Part shown: positions 9,255 through 18,789 of the stretch, piece after piece
Layout: each line of letters starts with the position of its first letter
Numbering within the stretch: the first letter of the stretch is position 1
Source of the DNA: Psychrobacter alimentarius
GTDB taxonomy: Bacteria > Pseudomonadota > Gammaproteobacteria > Pseudomonadales > Moraxellaceae
DNA: 64,000 nt
Reading direction: 5' to 3'
Assembly (NCBI RefSeq): GCF_001606025.1
Contig: NZ_CP014945.1
Coordinates: forward strand, 2,356,001 to 2,420,000
Translations under genes and position numbers: made by a program
The notes under the pieces: generated by a model
Told to the model about the DNA's origin: nothing
What the model saw: only the letters and a program-made list of their open reading frames with translations
Databases searched by the model: none

Positions 9255-9288
9255 GAGGGTCTGTCGCTTATGCAACAGACCCTTTTTT
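9255..9288 (+). terminator. Rho-independent terminator after lpxH
   Basis: AGGGTCTGT and ACAGACCCT form a 9-bp stem followed by a T run. It lies between the convergent lpxH and orn genes. Confidence 0.9.
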
Positions 9289-9330
9289 AAATGGTTTTTA
9301 TGTGACTCAGATAAAAATCAATTACTAGAA

Positions 9331-9918
9331 TTAAGGCATCAATTTAAAGAAATGTTGGCGATAATGTTTTAGCTCACGAATAGAGTCACGGATATCATCC
9401 AATGCCAAATGGCTGCCACCTTTCTCAAAACTTCTCAAAATATCAGGACGCCAGCGGAAACAAAGCTCTTTGATGGAAGACACATCAAGATTGCGATAGT
9501 GAAAGAACTTCTCAAGCTCTGGCATTTGACGCGCCATAAAGCGGCGATCTTGACAGATAGAGTTACCACACATGGGCGATTTACCACTATCGACCCATTT
9601 GTTTAAAAACTTAAGCGTTTCCGCTTCTGCTTCTGCTAGTGTCACGGTACTGCGGCGTACACGATCGACCAATCCTGACTGACCATGCTGCTTGGTATTC
9701 CAATCATCCATCTTATTTAAGACTTGATCCGATACCTTAATCGCAAAAACAGGGCCTTCAGCAAGGACATTCAAATCCTCATCAGTAACAACGGTAGCAA
9801 TCTCGATAATCTCATCGTTTAAGGTATCGAGTCCGGTCATCTCTAGGTCAATCCATACCAACCCTTTTTTGCCTTGATTTTTGATTTTAATCTTATTGGG
9901 ATGGTCGCCGGTGGTCAT
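9331..9918 (-). CDS. orn: Oligoribonuclease
   Basis: Orn degrades two- to five-nucleotide RNAs to mononucleotides and finishes cyclic-di-GMP breakdown by clearing pGpG. It belongs to the DEDDh 3'-5' exonucleases. The start at 9918 (MTTGDHPNK) follows AGGAT and gives 195 residues. Motifs are [10 protein letters not shown] (Exo I), the [24 protein letters not shown] block (Exo II) and [15 protein letters not shown] (Exo III, with His and Asp). The gene is single and divergent from rsgA, as in many gammaproteobacteria, where orn and rsgA are neighbours. Confidence 0.96.
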   Translation of the reverse strand: MTTGDHPNKIKIKNQGKKGLVWIDLEMTGLDTLNDEIIEIATVVTDEDLNVLAEGPVFAIKVSDQVLNKMDDWNTKQHGQSGLVDRVRRSTVTLAEAEAETLKFLNKWVDSGKSPMCGNSICQDRRFMARQMPELEKFFHYRNLDVSSIKELCFRWRPDILRSFEKGGSHLALDDIRDSIRELKHYRQHFFKLMP

Positions 9919-10083
9919 AAAATATCCTATGTTCAATGAAGTTTGAGACAAAATTACTGAGCGCCTGTGGGTTTAAAATAAGTAAAACATTACAAAACCA
10001 CTGTCTGTCATAGGCGCTTTAGGCTGTATGTTAGCAAATTTTCACGCTACACTTAGCAATATTTTTCTAATAGGTCAAAACCC

Positions 10084-11187
10084 ATGGCATTAATCCGGCA
10101 ACGCAAACTCACCAAGCAACAGATTCGTCGTATCGACAAGCAACAGCTGGCAAGTCAAGACAGCATCGATGACAGTTTGATGGATGGTGTAGTCATGGCG
10201 CATTATGGCAAGCAGCTAGAAGTCCAAGTGACCAGCTTGCCAGCCGTGATACCCGTGCAGCCGGAGATTGCGCCTGATGATCCAGAGCCGTTCTGGCAGA
10301 CTCTCGAATTGGGCGATATCTGGCGTTGTCATGTACGCACCAACTTGCCCATGCTTGCTGCTGGCGACCACGTACGCTGGAGCGCAGATTCCAATACGGG
10401 CTTTGGGCGTATTGAAGCGGTTAAACCACGTACCTCGTTGGTCTCACGGCCAGATCGTTATCATAAGCTCAAGCCGGTTGCTGCCAATGTCGATATTCTC
10501 GCCATCGTATTTGCGCCGCTGCCAGCTGCCGCTCCTACTCTCATAGATCGCTACTTGGTCGTTTGCCATCATGCTGGCGTCAAGCCATTACTGGTATTAA
10601 ACAAAGCAGATCTGCTAGCACAAGAAAATGGTGTCAATACCAATGAGCTACTGGCGCAATATGCCGCCCTTGGTTATGAGAGCGTGCTTACCTCTGTTGA
10701 TTGTCCTGAAAACATTGCTGATAATGATGAGCAAATAGGCCTTGATGAATTAAAGCGTTATATAGACAAAAAACTGGTCATCTTTGCTGGACAATCTGGC
10801 GTTGGAAAGAGCAGTTTAATCAATGCGCTATTGCCCGACTCTGGTCAGAGCGTCAATGTCATCTCTGAAAACTCTCAACTTGGACAACATACGACGACGA
10901 CTAGCCGCTTGCTACCATTCAATCCAGACGATTTAACCCAAGGCGGTATCGTTGATACGCCCGGTATTCGTGAATATGGTATTTGGCACTTAACCCCTGA
11001 TGACATCATTTCAGGCTTCGTTGAGCTTGCACCACTGGCTGGCGATTGCCAATTCCGTGACTGTCGCCATACTCATAACAGTAAAGGCTGCGCCCTTTGG
11101 CAAGCAGTGGCTGATGGTACAGTCTTGCAACGCCGCGTTGAAAACTTGGTTACGCTCAGAGAAGAGGCGGATACCAAGCCTTACTAA
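10084..11187 (+). CDS. rsgA: Small ribosomal subunit biogenesis GTPase RsgA
   Basis: RsgA is a circularly permuted GTPase that checks late 30S assembly. The 367-residue protein shows an N-terminal OB-fold, then the permuted order G4 (LVLNKADLL), G1 (GQSGVGKSSLINALL) and G3 (DTPGIREYG). The C-terminal zinc knuckle is CQFRDCRHTHNSKGC. A Thr-Thr-Thr-Ser switch I segment (GQHTTTTSRL) sits between G1 and G3. The N-terminus is basic (RQRKLTKQQIRRIDKQQ). It is divergently arranged with orn, with about 165 bp between them. Confidence 0.96.
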   Translation: MALIRQRKLTKQQIRRIDKQQLASQDSIDDSLMDGVVMAHYGKQLEVQVTSLPAVIPVQPEIAPDDPEPFWQTLELGDIWRCHVRTNLPMLAAGDHVRWSADSNTGFGRIEAVKPRTSLVSRPDRYHKLKPVAANVDILAIVFAPLPAAAPTLIDRYLVVCHHAGVKPLLVLNKADLLAQENGVNTNELLAQYAALGYESVLTSVDCPENIADNDEQIGLDELKRYIDKKLVIFAGQSGVGKSSLINALLPDSGQSVNVISENSQLGQHTTTTSRLLPFNPDDLTQGGIVDTPGIREYGIWHLTPDDIISGFVELAPLAGDCQFRDCRHTHNSKGCALWQAVADGTVLQRRVENLVTLREEADTKPY

Positions 11188-11329
11188 GCATTGCTTTATT
11201 AAGGGTTAAACGCAAGGTTGGTCATCACACGTTTACTATAGACGACCTTATCGGTATAATAGCGCCTTGTTCAATTCGTTAGGCTGTCTTCTCAGCTTAA
11301 TAGAACACTTATTTTTTTGGAGGTATGGT

Positions 11330-11785
11330 TTGGATCGTGCGCTGGAATTTGTGGGCAACCACCCGTTTTTATTTGGTATATTAGCCGTGCTTGCTATACT
11401 GTTTTTTGCCATTGAGAACAAACGTAGCGGCAGAAAAATATCGCCCAACACGCTTGGTATGATGGTTAACTCTCAAAACGCGCAGATCATTGATATTCGC
11501 GACAAAAAGAAATTTGCCACCGGATATATTCAAGGCAGCCGCAACATACCTTTTTCTGAGCTAAAAGATCGTGTCAGTGAGATTCGCGCAATTGAGCAGC
11601 CTGTGATTATTATTTGTGATATGGGTGTGCAAGCAGGCGCTGCGATTCAGATGATTGGTAAAGAAAATGTTTACCGCTTAGACGGTGGCGTTGGTGGCTG
11701 GCAAGGTGCTGGTATGCCATTGGTTGGTCCCAAGGATGTATCGTCTAAAAATAAAGGCAAAGCCAAACCAAGTTTGCATAAATGA
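11330..11785 (+). CDS. Membrane-anchored rhodanese-like protein (YibN type), TTG start
   Basis: The most likely start is a TTG at 11330 (reading DRALEFVGNHP after the initiator), 7 nt after a strong GGAGG. An ATG at 11267 in the same frame lacks a ribosome site and would add 21 residues. One transmembrane helix (about residues 12-28) is followed by a rhodanese domain: IIDIRDKKKFATGYIQGSRNIPF, then the active-site loop IIICDMGVQA with its Cys, then YRLDGGVGGWQGAGMPL. The gene order rhodanese-grxC-secB is conserved in gammaproteobacteria. Sulfur transfer or redox support of export is assumed but not proven. Confidence 0.87.
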   Translation: MDRALEFVGNHPFLFGILAVLAILFFAIENKRSGRKISPNTLGMMVNSQNAQIIDIRDKKKFATGYIQGSRNIPFSELKDRVSEIRAIEQPVIIICDMGVQAGAAIQMIGKENVYRLDGGVGGWQGAGMPLVGPKDVSSKNKGKAKPSLHK

Positions 11786-11892
11786 TTAGACAAAGCACCG
11801 AATACGTACTTTTTGATGGTTTATTAACTGGTAGTTATTTGTCTAGCGGCTATTTGAGAGTTGATCGTTAATGAGTTAATTAATAGGCGCGT

Positions 11893-11926
11893 AAAAAAGA
11901 CACCTTACTAAGAGGTGTCTTTTTTT
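11893..11926 (+). terminator. Rho-independent terminator after the rhodanese gene
   Basis: AGACACCTT and AGAGGTGTCT pair around ACTA with a T run after. grxC, 184 nt further on, therefore probably has its own promoter. Confidence 0.88.
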
Positions 11927-12109
11927 ATGTGGCATTTATGCTACTGTTCAACCTTTTACATACGCTTAACTTGAATTTATAAGGCTTATCCCCACTTTAA
12001 TACTGAGTATCAACAAACCTAACTGACGGTAACGGCTTATAATAATTTTTATCCAATGATTGTTTATAACAACAGGGTTACCTCATAAACTTATAAATAA
12101 GGATTTATC

Positions 12110-12373
12110 ATGACTGTATCTGTTAAAGTCTATACGACCCCTATCTGCCCATACTGCTCAAACGCTAAGCAATTGCTACAATCTAAAGGTGTTAACTACG
12201 AAGAGATTGGTATGCACGACATGAGCAGTGAAGAGCGCCAAGCTTTGATGAAAAAAACCAATAACTATCGTACGGTTCCTCAAATCTTTGTTGGTGAGAC
12301 TTTTGTTGGTGGCTTTGATGAGCTGAATCAAATGAACCAGCAAGGTAAGCTTGACGAACTACTAGCGGGTTAA
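12110..12373 (+). CDS. grxC: Glutaredoxin 3
   Basis: This is a small dithiol glutaredoxin of 87 residues that uses glutathione to reduce disulfides in proteins such as ribonucleotide reductase. The CPYC active site is at Cys13 and Cys16. The cis-proline segment RTVPQIFVGE and the glutathione-binding GGFDELNQMNQQGKLDELL complete the fold. A clear AAGGA lies before the start. It sits between a rhodanese gene and secB, the conserved order in this class of bacteria. Confidence 0.95.
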   Translation: MTVSVKVYTTPICPYCSNAKQLLQSKGVNYEEIGMHDMSSEERQALMKKTNNYRTVPQIFVGETFVGGFDELNQMNQQGKLDELLAG

Positions 12374-12540
12374 TTGATCATTCTTCTTGACTGTCTGTCT
12401 TCATCTAGGTAAAGATGGACAGATTATGAATAGAAGGCAATGCTAAAAAATGTCGAGATACACTCTCGATTTATATTACAATGTTATTTTATAAAACGAC
12501 CGTTTGATCCATTATTTGATTTAACTTTAGAGGAATTATC

Positions 12541-12987
12541 ATGGCTGACGCACAACCACAATTGGCATTAGAACGCATTTACGTAAAAGATATGTCACTT
12601 GAAGTACCAGGCGCTGAAGTATTCACCAAAGAGTGGAACCCAGAGCTTGATATCAACCTTTCAAGCAATGCTGAAAAACTTGATGACGATCATTATCAAA
12701 TCATTTTGACAGTAAGCGTTACGGCTAAAAATGCTGATGAAGCTGCATTTATTGCCGAAGTCCATCAAGCGGGGATTTTCTTATTAAAAGATATTCCTGA
12801 AGATCAAATTGGTCAAATTTTGGGTGCATACTGCCCTAACGTTTTATTCCCATATGCTCGTGAAGTCATCAGTGATATCGTGACACGTGGTAGTTTCCCG
12901 CAACTATTGCTTGCACCAGTAAACTTCGATCAAGCATACGCACAAAGCCAACAGCAAGCTCAAGTAGATGCTGAAGGCAATGCTTAA
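12541..12987 (+). CDS. secB: Protein-export chaperone SecB
   Basis: SecB is a tetrameric chaperone that holds preproteins unfolded and delivers them to SecA. The 148-residue protein has the family core [18 protein letters not shown], the EVHQAGIF segment and the diagnostic [18 protein letters not shown], followed by [15 protein letters not shown]. The tail is Gln/Ala-rich. Start context is AGAGGAATTATC. It lies about 170 nt after grxC and ends at a strong terminator. Confidence 0.97.
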   Translation: MADAQPQLALERIYVKDMSLEVPGAEVFTKEWNPELDINLSSNAEKLDDDHYQIILTVSVTAKNADEAAFIAEVHQAGIFLLKDIPEDQIGQILGAYCPNVLFPYAREVISDIVTRGSFPQLLLAPVNFDQAYAQSQQQAQVDAEGNA

Positions 12988-13032
12988 TTATTGATGTGAG
13001 AATGTATTGACTGTAGCAGTGATACATTTGAC

Positions 13033-13071
13033 AAAAAGCCGTCTACCCATTTGGGTAGGCGGCTTTTTTTT
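13033..13071 (+). terminator. Rho-independent terminator after secB
   Basis: A long GC-rich stem (AAGCCGTCTACCCA with TGGGTAGGCGGCTT, one G-T-type mismatch) is followed by eight Ts. Confidence 0.93.
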
Positions 13072-13122
13072 AGTTATGTTTTGACATTAAATTTGAAAAA
13101 AACTGTCAATGAGCTTTCAATA

Positions 13123-13152
13123 AAAAAAACCCCGACTGTATAAAGTCGAGGT
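13123..13152 (-). terminator. Rho-independent terminator after adk
   Basis: CCCCGACT and AAGTCGAGG pair around a GTATA loop, with a run of Us on the minus-strand product. It lies 35 nt past the adk stop and is back to back with the secB terminator. Confidence 0.85.
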
Positions 13153-13186
13153 CTCATTTTTATGACAGCTGGTATATCGTAGGATA

Positions 13187-13915
<729 letters not shown>

Positions 13916-13994
13916 TTACCTTGTGACTCTACAAACCTCAAGTATTTTCACGATTGCTGTGATAAGTTGCTATGACTTATCTGTTCATATAACG

Positions 13995-14023
13995 TTGTTG
14001 CACGCTCGTTTAACGTGCAACAA
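13995..14023. repeat. Hairpin between the ccm operon and adk
   Basis: Perfect 10-bp arms TTGTTGCACG and CGTGCAACAA flank a 9-nt loop, 33 nt past the ccmI stop. There is no U run, so it may be a processing site or a weak terminator. Confidence 0.55.
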
Positions 14024-14055
14024 GGCATTCGCAATGTGCATTAACAGCAGACATC

Positions 14056-15336
14056 TTATGGTATTTGCTGATTAATTTCCACATTGACTTGGTCTTGATC
14101 AGCACTAATCACAACCGGGTTACCCGATAGATCTCCTGATTCTGCGCTTGCTGTACCACTATGACTAATACGAGCGATAACGGCTAGCTGCACTTTATCA
14201 GATCTGGCAGATTGCAAGGTACGTTCTGGCATCATGGCATCAAGATCACTTAAGCTAATAACTGCTTCACCTTGTTTGATCACACTGATAGGTAGACGCT
14301 TAGCAGCAAATGGTGGCCCACCTTTTACATCACGTATCGCAACAAACAATACATCATCACCTTTTACCAGTGGCAGCAAGCTTGCATTAACTCTCACTGT
14401 CACCTCAACACCTTCAGAGGCTTGCTGTTGCTGCGCGCTCACGTTGGCGCTTAATTCATCTAAACTTTGTAGCGCTTGAGAATGGTCGCCTGGTTTGGCT
14501 GCAATATTACCACGCAGACGCTTAATCCAGCCTTGTGCTTGCTCAAAGTTATTACTACGTGCCTCTCCCATTGCCATTAGCATTTGTGCCCCTTCATGGT
14601 CTGGGTTTTTAGCCAATACATCTTGCAGCACGCGGCGGCTACTATCGTCTAATTGGCCTTTATTGGCAAAGAAGCTGATCTGAGCATAAGTAGTGGCAAT
14701 CTCTTCATTGTCTGGCGATAAACGATACGCGCGCGATAAAGACTCTATCGCTGAATCAGTTGCTTCTAATGACAGAAATAGCTCTGACAAGCGCATCCAG
14801 CGATTGGGGTCATCAGCATGGCGATAGACATTAGTCTGCATGGCACTGATCAATTGTGTGCCATCTTCAATTGCCCAAGCTGGTGGCTGATCAATTTTAC
14901 CCGTCAATAAATCATCGGCAACTTGACCAACTTTGTCCTCGCTTGCCCAAAGTTCAAATACGGGCGTACGATCGCTGACCATTAGATAGGCCATAGCTGT
15001 CAATACGGGCACCCAAACTATGATAATTAACCGGCTTTTTATACCAGGTGCCACCATGGGCGTGACTTCACGCTGAGCGTCCAAAAGCTGGCGCTCAAGC
15101 TCGAGTTTTTGGTTTTGATAGTGGTTGTCATCAATGACACCACTATCTTTATCTGTTTTGAGTTCTGCAAGACGCTCGCGAAACACAGCAACATTGATAT
15201 CTAATAATTGATTGTCCACAGGATTTTGTTGCGCACGTGAGGCTCTTAGCCACGGTATAATGGCAATTACCGCAAATACTAGAGCGATAAGTAAGCTTAA
15301 AGCAATGAATAAGCCGACAGTAGAGAATAGGGTCAT
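14056..15336 (-). CDS. ccmI: Cytochrome c maturation protein CcmI
   Basis: CcmI holds the apocytochrome c C-terminus for the CcmFH haem ligation complex. The 426-residue protein has an N-terminal transmembrane helix (about 8-30), a cytoplasmic loop with coiled-coil character (VFRERLAELKTDKDSG...NQKLELERQLLDAQRE), a second transmembrane helix (about 104-121) and a periplasmic TPR region (residues about 150-300, with RWMRLSELFLSLEATDSAIES and LSRAYRLSPDN). The last ~110 residues form a beta-rich domain (VTVRVNASLLPLVKGDDVLFVAIRD is split between strands). The start overlaps the ccmH stop by ATGA, so translation is likely coupled. Confidence 0.9.
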   Translation of the reverse strand: MTLFSTVGLFIALSLLIALVFAVIAIIPWLRASRAQQNPVDNQLLDINVAVFRERLAELKTDKDSGVIDDNHYQNQKLELERQLLDAQREVTPMVAPGIKSRLIIIVWVPVLTAMAYLMVSDRTPVFELWASEDKVGQVADDLLTGKIDQPPAWAIEDGTQLISAMQTNVYRHADDPNRWMRLSELFLSLEATDSAIESLSRAYRLSPDNEEIATTYAQISFFANKGQLDDSSRRVLQDVLAKNPDHEGAQMLMAMGEARSNNFEQAQGWIKRLRGNIAAKPGDHSQALQSLDELSANVSAQQQQASEGVEVTVRVNASLLPLVKGDDVLFVAIRDVKGGPPFAAKRLPISVIKQGEAVISLSDLDAMMPERTLQSARSDKVQLAVIARISHSGTASAESGDLSGNPVVISADQDQVNVEINQQIP

Positions 15337-15893
15337 TTTTTGTCCTCAAGGCTTGTGGTATCGTGATCATCTTCTTTACCACTATCAGTACGTGATAAGA
15401 GGCGGTCAAGTTGAGCTCTTTCGGCAACAGACAGAGCAGCAGCGGTACTTTCTACCTTTACTCCGTTCTCTCCACTGGCAACAAGCTGACGCCGTTTGCT
15501 TTGCCAAAACCATCCTATCAACAAAACGATGAGCAACAATGGTGGGAAAAACCACAAGACCCATGTTGATGGGCGTACAGGTGGCTTATAGCTGATAAAA
15601 TCACCATAACGCTCCTGCATATAAGAACGAATTTCACCATCACTACGACCATCTTTTACCATATCGTAGGTCTTTTGCTTTAAGTCTTGGGCAATTGGTG
15701 CATCAGAACCTGCAAGGTTTTGATTTTGGCATTTTGGGCAGCGCAGCTCTTCGATAAGACCACGATACTGAGCCTCTTGTTGTTCAGAGTCAAAATCGTA
15801 GACATCAATTGCAGCATAAGTTGTGGCACTCAGCAGGCACGCTATAATTAAGCTTGCCAGCTGTAAGATAATAGGCTTCACATTGGCTTTCAC
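15333..15893 (-). CDS. ccmH: Cytochrome c maturation protein CcmH
   Basis: CcmH is the thiol-disulfide component that keeps the CXXCH cysteines of apocytochrome c reduced for haem attachment. The 186-residue protein has an N-terminal signal peptide or anchor, then the invariant ELRCPKCQNQNLAGSDAPIA with the LRCxxC motif, a three-helix bundle (DLKQKTYDMVKDGRSDGEI), the YGDFISYKPP motif and one transmembrane helix (WVLWFFPPLLLIVLLIGWFW). Only the short CcmH/CcmL-type form is present, with CcmI as a separate gene. It overlaps ccmG and ccmI by 4 nt each. Confidence 0.94.
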   Translation of the reverse strand: MKANVKPIILQLASLIIACLLSATTYAAIDVYDFDSEQQEAQYRGLIEELRCPKCQNQNLAGSDAPIAQDLKQKTYDMVKDGRSDGEIRSYMQERYGDFISYKPPVRPSTWVLWFFPPLLLIVLLIGWFWQSKRRQLVASGENGVKVESTAAALSVAERAQLDRLLSRTDSGKEDDHDTTSLEDKK

Positions 15894-16549
15894 TTACACA
15901 CCTCCCCAATCTGCTTCGTATCTGGGCTGACGTTATTATTATTGGCATCATTAAGTATCATCAGGCAAGGCGCGATTCGACTTTGCCAGTTGCTCTCATT
16001 AATCTCACCAATAATATGTTGACGAATAATCCCTTCACCATCGACAACGAACGTTTCAGGTGCACCTGTCAAGCCTAAATCTAAGGCAAACTGCCCTGAT
16101 AAATCCTGAATCGACATTGAAAACGGATCCCCACCTCGGTTTAGATATCCCAAGGCATCACCAATCTCATCTTTATAGTTGATGCCCACCAGGTTGACAC
16201 CACGTTCTTCTAGCTGCATCAAAAAAGGATGTTCAATCACACAAGTGGGACACCAAGAGCCCCATATATTCATCAAGAAAGGTTTGTCAGGCAAGTTCTC
16301 ATTGGTCATGATACGGCTGGTATCGGATAATAAAGGAAGCTCAAACGCTGGTACTGGACGCTCAAGCGCCGTATTGGTCACAATATCAGTCGGTTGCCCT
16401 AGCCGCATATATAACATGACAATCAAACCAATGAAGACAATCAATGGAATCAAAAACCACAATCTAAGCTGCTTTTTTTTCATGGTTTTAGGGTTATTGA
16501 CCTTATGGTGCCCAGCTTTTTGATCAGAAGAATTGTTTGACGTGCTCAT
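15890..16549 (-). CDS. ccmG: Thiol:disulfide interchange protein CcmG/DsbE
   Basis: CcmG is a membrane-anchored, periplasmic thioredoxin-like reductant in cytochrome c maturation. The 219-residue protein has a cytoplasmic lead (about 30 residues, KMKKKQLR), one transmembrane helix (about 31-47), and a thioredoxin fold with NIWGSWCPTCVIEHPFLMQL, where the active site is WCPTC. The cis-proline segment is LGLTGAPETFVVD, typical for CcmG. It starts 1 nt after the ccmF stop and overlaps the ccmH start by 4 nt. Confidence 0.94.
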   Translation of the reverse strand: MSTSNNSSDQKAGHHKVNNPKTMKKKQLRLWFLIPLIVFIGLIVMLYMRLGQPTDIVTNTALERPVPAFELPLLSDTSRIMTNENLPDKPFLMNIWGSWCPTCVIEHPFLMQLEERGVNLVGINYKDEIGDALGYLNRGGDPFSMSIQDLSGQFALDLGLTGAPETFVVDGEGIIRQHIIGEINESNWQSRIAPCLMILNDANNNNVSPDTKQIGEVCK

Positions 16550-16550
16550 C

Positions 16551-18581
16551 TCAATTGCCTCCCATCTTTGTCACGGGTATTTCAGACTCAGTGACGGGAC
16601 GAGCGCCAGACTTTTCAGGCATGATTTGCATCGGTGTCTTGGTTTTCTTAATACGATAACGATTGTCAATAATACTTAGCAAGGCACCGAACGCCATAAT
16701 CAGCGCACCCAGCCATATCCAACGAATCAGCGGTTTGACGTAAATACGGAACGCCCATTCATTGCTGTTTTCGGCGATAGGCTCACCAAGCGCTACATAT
16801 ACATCACGCAAAAGAGTGGCGTCAATCGCAGCTTCTGTCATCGGCATCATACTGATAATAAAGTTACGTTTTTCAGGATACAAGGTAGTCACCTCTTGAC
16901 CATCTTTGCTAATGGCCACCTCCGCTTGTGTGGCATCAAAGTTACTGCCTTTGACTTCACGGAAACCTTTTACGACAAAATCATAGCCCTGAACATGGAC
17001 ACTATCATTTGGTGCCAATGCCACATCACGCTCAATGCTCAACGTAGTTGTAAAGGCCACACCAATAACAGCAATAATCACACCGATATGCGCTATCTGT
17101 TGACCCCAATAGCTCAGACGTAGTTGACGCAAACCTGTCAAACGACTGGATGCATTTTTGGTCTTGTCTTTAAGATCGACGACCATCCATAGCAGTACCC
17201 AAAAACTGATCGCTAAGGTCACGCCAATATTGAGCATCTCTGATGGACTGACAAAATAGGCAATAATCGCTGCTAATACTAGACTGCTTACTGCGATGAT
17301 CATGCCAGCACCCAAAAGCGGGCGACTGTCTTTTTTCCAGCGAATATTAGACCCCATGCCCATCGCTATCAATAGCAACCAAGTAAGAGGCACAAATAGT
17401 GCATTAAAGTAAGGAGGACCAACTGATACCTGACCCAAATTAAAAGAGTCAGCGATAATGGGATATAGCGTACCAAGTAAAACAACCAAGGTCGCAATCA
17501 GAAGAATGACATTATTAATGACTAAAAATGACTCACGTGAAATCAGCTGATATTGACTTTCAACCGTCAAACGCCAGCCACGTATGGCAAACATCAATAG
17601 GCCGCCCCCGATGATCACACCAAGGATCACTAAGATGACAAGACCACGCGTTGGGTCAGCAGCGAATGAGTGTACGGAGGTAATGACTCCTGAGCGTACT
17701 AAGAAAGTACCAAGCAAACTTAGTGCAAAAGCAAAAATCGCTAGCATGATTGTCCATGCTTTAAATACACCACGCTTTTCAGTGACTGCCAGCGAATGTA
17801 GCAACGCCGTACCTGCCAGCCATGGCATCAAAGAAGCATTTTCTACTGGATCCCAGAACCACCAACCGCCCCAGCCAAGCTCATAATAAGCCCACCACGA
17901 ACCAAGCGCAATACCAACGGTCAAAAAGCCCCAAGCAGCCAATGCCCATGGACGCGACCAGCGAGTCCAGACTGCATCCAAACGCCCTTCCCATAATGCC
18001 GCCATACAAAAAGCAAATGGCACAACTAAGCCCACATAACCCATATAAAGCATGGGCGGATGAATGATCAAACCGAAATCTTGTAATACAGGATTTAAGT
18101 CTGCGCCATCGACAGGCAAATTGGGCAATGTGCGCTCAAATGGCGAAGACGTAAAAATAAGCATCGCAAGCATCATCGCCTGCACGCCAGCTAAAATAAC
18201 CAATACTCGTGCACGCATGGATAATGGTAGACCACGGCTAAAATAAGACACCAAGGCGCACCAAGTCGCCATAATGGTCATCCAAAGCAGTAGGGAGCCT
18301 TCGTGCCCACCCCAAGTGGCCGATAATTTGTAGTACCAAGGCAATAAGGTATTAGAATGTTGAGTGACATAGACTAAGCTAAAGTCATTATAATAAAAGC
18401 CTGCCATCAGCGCAGCAAACGAAGTAATCATGGCAGCAAATTGTGCCCATGCAAGACTTGGCGCAAGACGTTGCCAAGCAACGTGATCACGCATGACACC
18501 AATAGTCGGTAACACCACCTGCAAAATCGCCAACATAAAGGCGGCTAGCAAGGCAAAATAACCCAATTCTGTGATTAACAT
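16551..18581 (-). CDS. ccmF: Haem lyase CcmF
   Basis: CcmF is the integral-membrane haem lyase subunit that attaches haem to apocytochrome c in the periplasm. The 676-residue protein has about 15 hydrophobic segments. The tryptophan-rich WWD signature (LGWGGWWFWDPVENASLMPW) is near residue 235, with conserved His residues flanking it (SATWGGHEGSLLLW near 90, MPWLAGTALLHS). Length and motif order match the family. It is the first gene of a ccmF-G-H-I operon. The upstream ccmA-E genes are absent here, so the maturation pathway is split between loci in this genome. Confidence 0.95.
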   Translation of the reverse strand: MLITELGYFALLAAFMLAILQVVLPTIGVMRDHVAWQRLAPSLAWAQFAAMITSFAALMAGFYYNDFSLVYVTQHSNTLLPWYYKLSATWGGHEGSLLLWMTIMATWCALVSYFSRGLPLSMRARVLVILAGVQAMMLAMLIFTSSPFERTLPNLPVDGADLNPVLQDFGLIIHPPMLYMGYVGLVVPFAFCMAALWEGRLDAVWTRWSRPWALAAWGFLTVGIALGSWWAYYELGWGGWWFWDPVENASLMPWLAGTALLHSLAVTEKRGVFKAWTIMLAIFAFALSLLGTFLVRSGVITSVHSFAADPTRGLVILVILGVIIGGGLLMFAIRGWRLTVESQYQLISRESFLVINNVILLIATLVVLLGTLYPIIADSFNLGQVSVGPPYFNALFVPLTWLLLIAMGMGSNIRWKKDSRPLLGAGMIIAVSSLVLAAIIAYFVSPSEMLNIGVTLAISFWVLLWMVVDLKDKTKNASSRLTGLRQLRLSYWGQQIAHIGVIIAVIGVAFTTTLSIERDVALAPNDSVHVQGYDFVVKGFREVKGSNFDATQAEVAISKDGQEVTTLYPEKRNFIISMMPMTEAAIDATLLRDVYVALGEPIAENSNEWAFRIYVKPLIRWIWLGALIMAFGALLSIIDNRYRIKKTKTPMQIMPEKSGARPVTESEIPVTKMGGN

Positions 18582-18789
18582 ACGGTCTAACCCTGTTTAC
18601 CTTAGTACGGTCATTGTTTATTTTAGGGATTGGTAATTTGGAGTAGTAAAACTGTCCGATATTCGCTATTGCTGTTGACGATGGCCACAGCAATATCAGA
18701 GACTTACAGCAGGGTACATTAGCGTTAACTTGTCACGTTTTTGTATCCACTCTGTATTTGATGTGTGTAAAAAATAAAAAACTTATTGA

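Noticed and set aside
11267-11329. ATG at 11267 as start of the rhodanese gene.
   Set aside because: It has no ribosome site and adds 21 residues before the membrane helix; the TTG at 11330 is better placed.
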